A stretch of 64,000 bases of DNA, from NCBI GenBank assembly GCA_031551355.1, contig JAVBNT010000024.1, positions 1 to 64,000 on the forward strand, in the 5' to 3' direction. Source of the DNA: JAVBNT01 sp031551355 (GTDB lineage Bacteria > Vulcanimicrobiota > CADAWZ01). A program made the position numbers and the translations under genes. Positions within the stretch are counted from its first letter, which is position 1. Each line of letters begins with the position of its first letter. Positions 7,450 through 16,347 of the stretch are shown piece after piece. The notes under the pieces are model-generated. The model was not told where the DNA came from. It saw only the letters and a list, made by a program, of their open reading frames with translations, and made no database searches.

Positions 7450-9178
7450 TGAACAGTCGGTGTCGGTTCTTTATATAGATTTGGAAAAACAAAAATTTCA
7501 TATAGAGCAGAGTGAGCAGCTATTCAGAGAATATATAGGAGGAACAGGACTGGCAACAAAACTGCTGTCAAAACACCTGCTTCCTCTTGAAAACGCTTAC
7601 GATCCGAGACAGCCGGTTATTTTTGCCATTGGCCCGCTGACATTCGTTTATCCAATGGTAACAAAAACCGTGGCAATGTTTAAATCTCCGCAAACAAACG
7701 AACTGGGTGAATCGCATGCCGGTCTGAGATTTGGAATGGCGATGAGAATGGCAGGTTATGATGCTATCGTAATTCAAGGAAAAAGCGCTGCTCCCATATT
7801 CCTGCATATTACCAGCAAGGAAGTTGTTTTTAAAAATGCCCAGCCCTTTTGGGGTATGGACTGCGACACAACCGGCCTGTATTTGCGGCAGGCAATACCC
7901 GGAAACGGCAAAAGAAGTATTCTCAGAATCGGACCGGCAGGAGAAAAATTAGTCAGTTATGCCTGCGGAACAGTTGATGATTTCAGACATTTCGGCCGTC
8001 TGGGGCTCGGAGGCGTTATGGGCTCCAAAAATCTTAAAGCCATTGTTATTGAAGCGGCAAAATCATTTGAAATACAGGATAATAAATCTTACAAAGAACT
8101 CTATGAAGAAGTCTACAAAAATATAACAGAGACACCTCTGCTAAATAAATATCATGATTTAGGAACTCCGGAAAATATTAAACCGCTGAATTCGATTAAA
8201 GCCTTACCGACGAGAAACTTACAGAGCGGCTCGTTTGAGGAGGTTGACAATATCAGCGGCGAAGCCTTCGCGGAAAATGTCCTGAGCAAAAAAGTATCAT
8301 GTTCAGGATGTCCTGTAGGATGCATACATATAGCTTCCCTGAAATTGCGTTTCTCTGAGCAGCACGAATATGAAACATTATCAGTCGGATATGATTATGA
8401 GCTTATATATGCCCTTGGCTCTCTGTTGGGAATAGGCAATCAGCAAAATATTCTGGAACTGATTTACCAGACGGAACTTATTGGGGCGGACGCTATGCAG
8501 ACAGGAGTAATGCTCGCATGGGCAACGGAAGCATATGCAAAAAAACTGATAACCTCCGATGAACTTCTGTGTGAACCGGAGTTCGGCAAACTGAAACCCT
8601 ATCTGGAAATGATCGGCAACATAGCATCGCAGCCGAATGAATTCTATAAACTAATGGGACTGGATCCCAATGAATGTGCCAGAAAGTATGGAGCACATGA
8701 GTTTATCCTCAATGTCAACGGCAACGGTATTGCCGGATATCACACCGGATATGGCTCGGTATTCGGACAGGCCGTCGGGTGCCGTCACTCGCATCTTGAC
8801 AATGCCGGCTACTCTGTCGACCAGAAAAAAGAACAGCTTACTCCGGAGCAGATTGTCGATATGATTGTCGAGGAAGAAGAGATTAGATCCGTTTTATGCA
8901 GTATGGTTATATGCCTGTTTGCCAGAAAACTATATTCTCTGGAGCTTTTATCAAAAGCCTGCAAAACCCTGGGATGGGATGTCAGCGAAAATGAACTGAA
9001 AATATTGGGACAGAAGATATATAAAGAAAAGCTTGAGCTGAAAAAAAGTATGGGATATAGTTTTGCATCCCTTACCATACCTAAACGTTTCCTGGAAACG
9101 GAGTCGTTCAGGGGTTTTTTGGATAAAGATGTTTTTGAAAGAATGAACAGCTACTTTATCGCAAAAATGGGACTTTAA
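7442..9178 (+). CDS. aldehyde:ferredoxin oxidoreductase (tungsten-pterin enzyme)
   Basis: AOR-family enzymes interconvert aldehydes and carboxylic acids with ferredoxin at a tungsten bis-pterin site. The N-terminal domain has GPLTF and LRFGMAMRMAGYDAIVIQGK. The [4Fe-4S] ligands CSGCPVGC fall at about residues 287, 290 and 294 and the fourth cysteine (VICLF) near 491, matching the spacing of the characterised archaeal enzyme. Length 578 is slightly short of the usual 600-620. GGAGG precedes the ATG. The AorA-like polyferredoxin lies immediately before it, as in AorAB/BamBC-type multi-subunit AORs, but three antiporter-like membrane subunits follow, which is unusual. Confidence 0.92.
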   Translation: MLSEQSVSVLYIDLEKQKFHIEQSEQLFREYIGGTGLATKLLSKHLLPLENAYDPRQPVIFAIGPLTFVYPMVTKTVAMFKSPQTNELGESHAGLRFGMAMRMAGYDAIVIQGKSAAPIFLHITSKEVVFKNAQPFWGMDCDTTGLYLRQAIPGNGKRSILRIGPAGEKLVSYACGTVDDFRHFGRLGLGGVMGSKNLKAIVIEAAKSFEIQDNKSYKELYEEVYKNITETPLLNKYHDLGTPENIKPLNSIKALPTRNLQSGSFEEVDNISGEAFAENVLSKKVSCSGCPVGCIHIASLKLRFSEQHEYETLSVGYDYELIYALGSLLGIGNQQNILELIYQTELIGADAMQTGVMLAWATEAYAKKLITSDELLCEPEFGKLKPYLEMIGNIASQPNEFYKLMGLDPNECARKYGAHEFILNVNGNGIAGYHTGYGSVFGQAVGCRHSHLDNAGYSVDQKKEQLTPEQIVDMIVEEEEIRSVLCSMVICLFARKLYSLELLSKACKTLGWDVSENELKILGQKIYKEKLELKKSMGYSFASLTIPKRFLETESFRGFLDKDVFERMNSYFIAKMGL

Positions 9179-9237
9179 AATGCCGGCGGGCAATCATAAG
9201 GCAAAAAATCACAATTCATGACGGAAAAGCTTAAACT

Positions 9238-10887
9238 ATGATTTATGATAAGATATTAATGGTCTATACATTTATGGCGGCAATATTTCCGTTTGTCGCC
9301 TGTGGATTGATCGCGCTTACGATGGGCAAAGCAAAGCGTACTGTTGCCGCGATTTCAATTATAGCTTCGCTTATGTCATTCATCGCGTCATGTGCAATAT
9401 CATATATCGTTTTAAGCCATTCAGGTTACACGCTGCATATAGAACTTCCATGGATAACAACACAGGAAGGCGATATTCCGGCAATATTTACAGTAAACCG
9501 CATCTCTTCACTTTTCATGGTCGTAATATCCCTGATTTCTGTAATAACACAATTTTATGTCGTAAAAATTTTTAAAAACAGGGAAAATGATGTGTGGCTT
9601 AAATATTTTGGCATAACATCATTATCTCAATCTCTTATCCTGCTTACAATAATATCATCAAGCCTCTTACAAATATATATTTTTACCGCCGTTTTATCGG
9701 TCGCAACATTTCTGTTAAGAGCTGTGGAGCGGCAGCATTCCCCGCCGGATACAAGTTCGATAAAAATATTAATGATAAACCTGATTGCAGACAGTTTTCT
9801 TCTGGCCGGGTCGATAATATTTTTAACCGGTTTGGGAACTGCGGATATAAATTCCCTGTATGTACTTCTTTCGGAAGGTCTGCTGAAGAATAACCATTCG
9901 GCAATTTCCGCGACGTCACTTATCCTGTGTTCAATAGCCCTAAAAGCCGGCTTTTATCCTTTTAACGCAATTTTGCTTAAAAACAGCAATGAATATCAGG
10001 CATCCCTTTCGACAAGAATATGTTTTTTACATACAGCAATACCGTTTTTCATACTTATAACCATAAAACCTTTTACGATATTGCTCCCTGAGTTATATAC
10101 GGCTGTTTTTATATTTATGGCACTGATTACGGCATTTATGGCATCCTGTAACGCTTCTTTAAACCGGAGAATATCCCAAATAGCCGGAAACATATGTTTT
10201 GCAAACAGTGGTTTTCTCGCAATCGCGCTTGTATGCGATGCCGGCAGCGCGTCTTTTATTCTGTTATATACCATGCTGCTGATCGTTGCGCTTTTGCTGA
10301 TGGTTTCCGGATATATAAGTTCAATTATGTACAGCGATTCCATCTGGGACGGTAATATCAATAATAAATATGTGAGAATGATTTTCTCTGCCTGCGCAGT
10401 TTCGGTGTTTTTTCTGTCAGGTCTGCCGCCTTTCGTCGGTTTTTGGAGAAATACGGCAATACTCGCGTCCCTGAACAATTCTTTTTATCTGTTGTTTACG
10501 TCGCTTACCATTTTTATTCTCTCCTATTCGTCGGCAAGAATGTCTTCAATAATATTTTTAAATAAAAACGGGGATCTTACACCATCAAATAATCCATCCA
10601 TCACTATTTCGGTTTCCTTTGCAATATTAACCGTACTATCTGTTTTTATAAGTTTGCTTGAACTGCCCTTTGCCAGCAGTTTCTGGCAGGAGTATACCAA
10701 CATTAAAACAAATTTGAGCGTATCCATGCCTGACATATTGATCGCACTTTCTATGAATATTTGGGGCATATTAACCGGATTTATGCTTTACAGAAATATC
10801 ACCGAAAGAAAAGAAAGTGAAATAAGAACATCAATATCCATGTTTTTAAAAAAATTAATTCCGCTTAGGAGAATATATAAGAAATGA
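9238..10887 (+). CDS. NuoL/HyfB-like antiporter-type membrane subunit
   Basis: A 549-residue, very hydrophobic protein with about 14 transmembrane helices. It belongs to the proton-conducting antiporter family found in complex I, Mrp and membrane-bound hydrogenases. The TM7 motif is recognisable as ALKAGFYPFNAIL (lysine near 236), and the TM12 region reads LPPFVGFWRNTAIL. The family's TM5 glutamate (in WEL-type motifs) is not seen; the equivalent stretch reads IFTAVLSVATFLL. The TM12 lysine is replaced by asparagine. It starts 60 bases after AOR and ends overlapping a small ORF by ATGA. It is likely part of one operon from 7033 to 13753. Confidence 0.78.
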   Translation: MIYDKILMVYTFMAAIFPFVACGLIALTMGKAKRTVAAISIIASLMSFIASCAISYIVLSHSGYTLHIELPWITTQEGDIPAIFTVNRISSLFMVVISLISVITQFYVVKIFKNRENDVWLKYFGITSLSQSLILLTIISSSLLQIYIFTAVLSVATFLLRAVERQHSPPDTSSIKILMINLIADSFLLAGSIIFLTGLGTADINSLYVLLSEGLLKNNHSAISATSLILCSIALKAGFYPFNAILLKNSNEYQASLSTRICFLHTAIPFFILITIKPFTILLPELYTAVFIFMALITAFMASCNASLNRRISQIAGNICFANSGFLAIALVCDAGSASFILLYTMLLIVALLLMVSGYISSIMYSDSIWDGNINNKYVRMIFSACAVSVFFLSGLPPFVGFWRNTAILASLNNSFYLLFTSLTIFILSYSSARMSSIIFLNKNGDLTPSNNPSITISVSFAILTVLSVFISLLELPFASSFWQEYTNIKTNLSVSMPDILIALSMNIWGILTGFMLYRNITERKESEIRTSISMFLKKLIPLRRIYKK

Positions 10888-10991
10888 GTAAAGGCAAAAT
10901 CAGTATGTATCAGGAAATTGCAATCATTCTGACATTAACCGTAACGATGTTGGCTATTACGCAAATATATAATCATTTCAGTAATTTTTAA
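10884..10991 (+). CDS. 35-residue single-helix membrane peptide in the AOR/antiporter operon
   Basis: An ATG overlaps the stop of the previous gene (ATGA), and the frame runs 35 codons to TAA, 17 bases before the next gene. The peptide has a short polar N-terminus (MSKGKISMYQE), one hydrophobic stretch IAIILTLTVTMLAI and a polar tail. The overlap and its exact fit between two antiporter-like genes argue for real translation. It may be a small structural subunit like those in Mrp or membrane-bound hydrogenase complexes. I do not recognise a family. Confidence 0.6.
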   Translation: MSKGKISMYQEIAIILTLTVTMLAITQIYNHFSNF

Positions 10992-11008
10992 TTGAGAGGC
11001 TTTTTATT

Positions 11009-12439
11009 GTGCTTTCGGTTTTTCTTACAATAATTATATTGACTCCGTTGATAGGGGCATTGGTAGTTTATCTGATTCCGCAAAAAGATAAACAAAATTA
11101 TCAATCTCTCAATTCTTTTTTTTCTTTTTGCCTGCTGATACTTTCACTTCTGTTATTTTTAAACATGGATTATTATCCCGGAGCCCCCTGTTTGCAATTC
11201 ATTGAAAATATCCATTTATGGGGACCTGTTTCATACTCCATGGGGGCAGGCAATATTGAAAGCCTTTTCCTTCTTGCTTTCTCAATGACGTCTTTCTGTT
11301 CCACTTTTGTCGGAAAAAATCAGTTTTCAAAAAACGATCACGTCTTTTCACTGCTTTCAAAATGCGGATTTATAGGCGTATATTTTTCTCAAAACATAGT
11401 ATTCATCTTTATCTTTCTATTTTTAGCATTATTGCCCATATGTCCGTTTTGTATAAAAACCAATAAATCATTACAAACTCCGACGGCAACAATTACCATC
11501 TTTATATGCATGGTAACGGCATACATATTATTGCCTCAAACAGGGCCGGAACCCGATCCTAATATCTTTGTTTGCGGTAATAAATCGGGACTGCTTCCCC
11601 TACAGCAACTGTATCTGTTCCCTTTTGTTTTTATAAGCATTCTGATTTTTTCGGCTGTATGGCCATTTAACAACTGGACGGCCAATCTTGTTGAAAAAAG
11701 CAACATTGATTTGCTTGCCGTGTCGGCTACGTCTCAAATAGGCCTGTACTTCATTTTCAAAATATTGATCCCGTTATTTCCGGCAGCAATAAAGTTCTAC
11801 TCTCTTCCAATAGCAGTGTTAATGGTTCTTTCCATAATATATGCAATCATAAACTCATTTATGGAAAAAAACCTGATAAAAATATTCGTCAATTATCTGT
11901 CTTCGAACTCGTCGGTCATAATAATTCTTGTAACTTTTATTTCCACACAGGACGCCATAAAAGGTTCTCTGCTGTCATGCTTCTCATCTCCTCTTATAAT
12001 GCTCATCCTTTTCAGCTCGGCAATGTTCCTGAAACAAAGAACACACGGAACAACCGAACTCTCGGGCCTGTTTTACAAAACACCCAGTCTTAGAAATGTA
12101 ACCTTTATCGGAGCATACGCCGCGTTATCTCTGCCGGGAACCCTAACTTTCGTATCTCATTTCCTGATGCTGCTGTCGGCTTCAAAATCAAACAGCCTGT
12201 TCATTTTTATACTGCTGATATTATTGCCGGTAATCAATGCGGCATATATTCTAAAATCGGTAATTCCGTTTTTTCAGGGAGTATTGCCGCTGACATACTA
12301 TAATACCAAAGATATTGACTCTACGGAAATGTCGGCACTTCTGATACTCGGCGTCTGTCTGGTTGTGATGGGAATATACCCCTATTATATCGAAGGCCCG
12401 CTTATAAATACAGTAAAAAGTATAACTAATTTTTTATAG
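11009..12439 (+). CDS. NuoM-like antiporter-type membrane subunit, strongly diverged
   Basis: A 476-residue hydrophobic protein starting at GTG with GAGAGG upstream. The N-terminus (ILTPLIGALVVYL) and TM12 segment LSLPGTLTFVSHFLMLLSAS resemble NuoM. Three charged residues central to ion movement in the family are missing. The TM5 glutamate region reads IFLFLALLP, the TM7 lysine region reads IFSAVWPFNNW, and the TM12 GE pair is SH. About 13 helices are expected. It is the second of three antiporter-like genes after AOR. The fold assignment is fairly safe; ability to translocate ions is doubtful from these residues. Confidence 0.72.
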   Translation: MLSVFLTIIILTPLIGALVVYLIPQKDKQNYQSLNSFFSFCLLILSLLLFLNMDYYPGAPCLQFIENIHLWGPVSYSMGAGNIESLFLLAFSMTSFCSTFVGKNQFSKNDHVFSLLSKCGFIGVYFSQNIVFIFIFLFLALLPICPFCIKTNKSLQTPTATITIFICMVTAYILLPQTGPEPDPNIFVCGNKSGLLPLQQLYLFPFVFISILIFSAVWPFNNWTANLVEKSNIDLLAVSATSQIGLYFIFKILIPLFPAAIKFYSLPIAVLMVLSIIYAIINSFMEKNLIKIFVNYLSSNSSVIIILVTFISTQDAIKGSLLSCFSSPLIMLILFSSAMFLKQRTHGTTELSGLFYKTPSLRNVTFIGAYAALSLPGTLTFVSHFLMLLSASKSNSLFIFILLILLPVINAAYILKSVIPFFQGVLPLTYYNTKDIDSTEMSALLILGVCLVVMGIYPYYIEGPLINTVKSITNFL

Positions 12440-12451
12440 GGAAGTTTTAAT

Positions 12452-13753
12452 ATGCTCAGTCCGTTTTTTTGTCTTTTTTTTGCTGCTTTGTTGATTTTCA
12501 GACAAAAATCAGGCGCAAAACCGGCTCTTTTTTTCAGCTTGATTCTGGTAATAACCGGCATTTTGGAATATTTCTTTCTTAAAATAAAGTCTGATCCGTT
12601 TATTTTGCTTTTATTTTTGATCCTTTTCTTTGTGATACTGCTGTTTAAAAAAAATACGCCGTTTTTGTACCCGGCAATGTTTTTTTCTTCTTTTGCCTAT
12701 TCTTCGGCACTTTCATCTTCAAACATAGGAATCCTTGTTTTTTTTCTGATAATCTCTTCCCTGCCCTTTGCTTTCTTATTAAAAAATACTTCTGCCTGCA
12801 AAAGATTTTTAGTTTCCGACTCGATCGCCTCAATAATGTTAATTGTCTCATCCGTGTTATTTGCCGTATATTCGGTAAAAGCCGATTTTACACCGGGGAA
12901 AACCATATTTTTTCAAACGGATTTTTTTATAACACAGTATAAAGGAACTGCTTTGCCAGCAATATTCCTGTTATGCGGACTCTTTATCAAGGCTCCAATT
13001 CTGCCGTTTAATCTGTGGCTGAGGGAAACAGGTGAAGAATGGCCTAAATCCGCGCTTATTTACTATCTGTGTACATCGCTGACGGCTTTATCCGGAGTAT
13101 TGCTAAAGTTATCATCTTCCCCCATTCTCGGAAAAGAATACCTTTTTATGATTTTTGTAATCTATACAGGGCTCGCATGTACAGTAATTAGCTTAATTTT
13201 ATTCAGATTAGATACAATAAGAAAATTTTTCATCTGGTCCGCCTATATGAATTCGGGCTTTATTTTCTTCGCTGTTTTCCCGCTGCGCTGCACGCCATGG
13301 TTACTTATAATAATCATAGCGCTATATAACATTTCTTTGCTCTCATTGGCCTTTCTGGAAGAGCTGCTGCCCGGTCATAAAACAAAGCAACTGTTAAGGC
13401 TTTTTTATGGGCTGTCAGCAAGAAACAGCGTATTAGCGCTCCTGTTAATAATATCGTTTTTTTCGCTTTTATCAGCTCCGCCTCTGGGAACTTTTATTGT
13501 TAAAATGAAAATACTATACGGTATGACAGGCACAAATATCTGTGTCTCATCTATGGTTTTAGTTATGTCGGCGGCAATAATTTACAGTTGGCTGTTTTTA
13601 CCCAAATTGATAAAAGCCTGTTTTGGCAAAAAACATTTTAAAGACAAAATCAAGTTGAACGCCCTGCAGTATTCGCTCTCTGTTTTATTGGTTTTAATTA
13701 TGCTGGCAGGATATTTATTACCGCTTCTCTTCTGTGGAAAAATTATCCGGTAA
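12452..13753 (+). CDS. NuoN/NuoL-like antiporter-type membrane subunit
   Basis: A 433-residue membrane protein with about 12 helices. The TM7 signature FIKAPILPFNLWL is well kept, including its lysine, and TM12 has APPLGTFIVKMKIL with a lysine in place. The TM5 glutamate is not visible (VFFLIISSLPFAFL). AGGGAAG lies before the ATG, 12 bases after the preceding gene. It ends the AOR operon; hypF follows after 68 bases and may be cotranscribed. Of the three antiporter-like proteins, this one best retains family residues. Confidence 0.8.
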   Translation: MLSPFFCLFFAALLIFRQKSGAKPALFFSLILVITGILEYFFLKIKSDPFILLLFLILFFVILLFKKNTPFLYPAMFFSSFAYSSALSSSNIGILVFFLIISSLPFAFLLKNTSACKRFLVSDSIASIMLIVSSVLFAVYSVKADFTPGKTIFFQTDFFITQYKGTALPAIFLLCGLFIKAPILPFNLWLRETGEEWPKSALIYYLCTSLTALSGVLLKLSSSPILGKEYLFMIFVIYTGLACTVISLILFRLDTIRKFFIWSAYMNSGFIFFAVFPLRCTPWLLIIIIALYNISLLSLAFLEELLPGHKTKQLLRLFYGLSARNSVLALLLIISFFSLLSAPPLGTFIVKMKILYGMTGTNICVSSMVLVMSAAIIYSWLFLPKLIKACFGKKHFKDKIKLNALQYSLSVLLVLIMLAGYLLPLLFCGKIIR

Positions 13754-13821
13754 TATAAACAGGCGTCATAATTTATACGATTTGTAAAACACAACTATAA
13801 TTATGTTAAATTAAGGAATCT

Positions 13822-16086
13822 ATGAGAACTGTAAGGATAAAAGTAACCGGAATTGTTCAGGGAATCGGCTTTCGCCCTTTCGTATATAAACTCGCGGCAA
13901 AATATAAACTCAGCGGTTTTGTGAATAATTTCGACAGTGATGTGATAATCGAGGCGGAAGGGCTAAACGAAAACATAACCGGCTTTATTGAAGATATTAG
14001 GGAAAAAAGCCCTCAGGGAGCTTTGATATATGAAATAAAAGTAGATGATATTCCCGGCAGAGCATTTGATACCTTTCAAATAAAGCAAAGCGAATCATCC
14101 GGTGAAAGAAAAATCTCCATATCACCCGACATTGGTGTTTGCAGCGACTGTCTGAAAGAACTTTACGACCAATCCGACCGCAGATTCGCATATCCTTTCA
14201 TAAATTGCACAAACTGTGGTCCAAGATATACGATAATAGAAAACATTCCCTACGACAGACCTTATACATCTATGAAGGATTTCATAATGTGCGATAAGTG
14301 CTCATCCGAATACCGCGATCCGCTCTCAAGAAGATTCCATGCACAGCCCAACGCCTGCCGGCAATGCGGTCCTTTTCCCGAACTCATAAAATCAGGCAAT
14401 GAAGTTATCAAAAGCGAAAATCCGGTAAAAGAAGCGGCCGAGCTGATAAAAAAGGGATATATCATCGCCGTAAAAGGTATCGGCGGCTATCATTTAGCCT
14501 GTGACGCTTTTAATAAAGACGCCGTATGCGCACTTAGGCAAAGAAAACTGCGTGACGGGAAACCATTTGCCCTGATGGCGCCTGATCTCGAAAAAATAAG
14601 GGAAATATGCGAAGTTTCTTTTGCGGAAGAATCATTGCTAAAATCCCCGGCAGCTCCGATAGTTATACTCAAGCGTAAAAAAGAAGCGGCAATACCGAAA
14701 GAAATAGCTCCGAATCAACGCAGTCTCGGATTTATGCTGCCGTATTCCCCGTTACATAGTTTGCTTTTAAATGATATAAAATCCATTCTCGTGATGACAT
14801 CAGCCAATATAAGCGATTCCCCCCTTTGTTTCCGTGACGGCGATGCTTTAGGGCAGTTATCGGGCATAGCCGATTTCTTTCTGACCAACAACCGCAGAAT
14901 TTATATGCGGTGTGACGATTCCGTCACCAGAATTTATAACGGCAAAGAATATCCTCTAAGGCGTTCGCGAGGGTATGTTCCCGGCAGGATAAAAATACCT
15001 TTTGCTACTGAGGTTAATATTCTGGCCTGCGGGGGAGAACTAAAAAACACCGTATGCCTGCTTTCCGGTGATTCCGCCGTATTATCCGGACATATAGGTG
15101 ATCTCATCAATCCCGACTCCTGCTTTGAAGAAACCGTCCGGCATATGAAAAAACTGTTTGAACTAATTCCAGATACGGTTGCTTATGATATGCATCCCGA
15201 CTATCTTTCTTCAAAATATGCGGAAAGTATTGCCAATGTAAAACATGTAAAAATACAGCATCACCATGCGCATATGGCGGCTTGTATGGCGGAAAATTTC
15301 GTTGCCGGGGATTCAATAGGCGTTATTTTTGACGGCTTGGGATTCGGTGAAGACGGAAACCTCTGGGGAGGGGAATTTTTTACGGGGAACTATAAAACCT
15401 TTACGCGCCGCGCATGTTTTTCATATCTGCCGATGCCGGGAGGAGAAATGGCCATAAAAGAACCCTGGAGAATGGCTTTAAGCGCTTTATCTTCAGCTTT
15501 TCCGCAAAAGAATATCTGGGATTTTAATATCGGCCCGTCATCTGAATTAAACGATTTGCAGAAAAAAGTCTTTTCAGGAATGCTGCATAAAAAAACTAAC
15601 TTAACGAGCAGTGTCGGCAGAATTTTCGATGCCGTATCGGCAATACTGGGAATATGCAGCGTAATCTCATATGAAGGCGAAGCCGCCATAATGCTTGAAA
15701 ACTTTGCCGAAAACCTGGAATCGGCGCAATATTATCCGTTTGCGTTAAATCAAAACGGCGAAGGCTTTACGGAAATAGAACTATCGCAAATGTACCGGGA
15801 AATAATGCTGGAACTGGATAGCAATGCTCCGCGAAAATTAATTGCCGCTAAATTTCACAATACTATCGCTGAAATTACCGGTAACATTTGCATAAAAATA
15901 AGAGATTGCTGCAATTTATCAAATGCCGTTCTCAGCGGCGGCGTGTTTCAAAATATACTTCTGCTCGATTTATGCAGGAAAAAACTGGAAAAAAACGGAT
16001 TTAAAGTATATATCCACAATAAAGTGCCAGCGAATGACGGCGGTCTTTCATTAGGCCAGGCTGTGATCGCCGCAGCGAGGAGTTAA
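13822..16086 (+). CDS. hypF: [NiFe]-hydrogenase maturation carbamoyltransferase HypF
   Basis: HypF makes thiocarboxamide on HypE from carbamoyl phosphate, the source of the cyanide ligands of [NiFe]-hydrogenase. Domains in order are acylphosphatase (GIVQGIGFRPFVYKLA, residues 10-25), paired zinc-finger CxxC motifs (about 105-190), a YrdC-like nucleotide-binding domain, and a carbamoyltransferase domain with HHHAHMAACMAE and DGLGFGEDGNLWGGEFF. Length 754 is normal. AAGGA precedes the ATG. hypC follows after only 3 bases. Confidence 0.97.
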   Translation: MRTVRIKVTGIVQGIGFRPFVYKLAAKYKLSGFVNNFDSDVIIEAEGLNENITGFIEDIREKSPQGALIYEIKVDDIPGRAFDTFQIKQSESSGERKISISPDIGVCSDCLKELYDQSDRRFAYPFINCTNCGPRYTIIENIPYDRPYTSMKDFIMCDKCSSEYRDPLSRRFHAQPNACRQCGPFPELIKSGNEVIKSENPVKEAAELIKKGYIIAVKGIGGYHLACDAFNKDAVCALRQRKLRDGKPFALMAPDLEKIREICEVSFAEESLLKSPAAPIVILKRKKEAAIPKEIAPNQRSLGFMLPYSPLHSLLLNDIKSILVMTSANISDSPLCFRDGDALGQLSGIADFFLTNNRRIYMRCDDSVTRIYNGKEYPLRRSRGYVPGRIKIPFATEVNILACGGELKNTVCLLSGDSAVLSGHIGDLINPDSCFEETVRHMKKLFELIPDTVAYDMHPDYLSSKYAESIANVKHVKIQHHHAHMAACMAENFVAGDSIGVIFDGLGFGEDGNLWGGEFFTGNYKTFTRRACFSYLPMPGGEMAIKEPWRMALSALSSAFPQKNIWDFNIGPSSELNDLQKKVFSGMLHKKTNLTSSVGRIFDAVSAILGICSVISYEGEAAIMLENFAENLESAQYYPFALNQNGEGFTEIELSQMYREIMLELDSNAPRKLIAAKFHNTIAEITGNICIKIRDCCNLSNAVLSGGVFQNILLLDLCRKKLEKNGFKVYIHNKVPANDGGLSLGQAVIAAARS

Positions 16087-16089
16087 ATT

Positions 16090-16347
16090 ATGTGTCTTGC
16101 AGTACCGGCAAAGATTTTAAGTATTGACGGCAAATGTGCGCTGATAGATTTCGGCGGCGTTAAAAAAGAAGTTTCAATATCGCTTGTTCCCGACATAAAA
16201 ATCGGTGAATTCGTATTGGTTCATGCAGGCTATGCAATAGAAAAATTCCGTGAAGATGAAGCTCTGGAAACTTTAAGAATGATAAAAGAGCTGTCGCAGC
16301 TTCAGGATGAACAGTTGAATTCCGTAAGGAGAAATGATAATGCTTAA
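16090..16347 (+). CDS. hypC: hydrogenase maturation chaperone HypC
   Basis: An 85-residue HypC/HybG-family protein beginning MCLAVPAKI, with the essential Cys2 that becomes N-terminal after methionine removal. It carries the Fe(CN)2CO unit together with HypD and delivers it to the hydrogenase large subunit. The central VLVHAGYAIEKF motif is conserved. It sits between hypF and hypD with overlapping ends. A good GAGGAG motif overlaps the end of hypF. Confidence 0.96.
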   Translation: MCLAVPAKILSIDGKCALIDFGGVKKEVSISLVPDIKIGEFVLVHAGYAIEKFREDEALETLRMIKELSQLQDEQLNSVRRNDNA

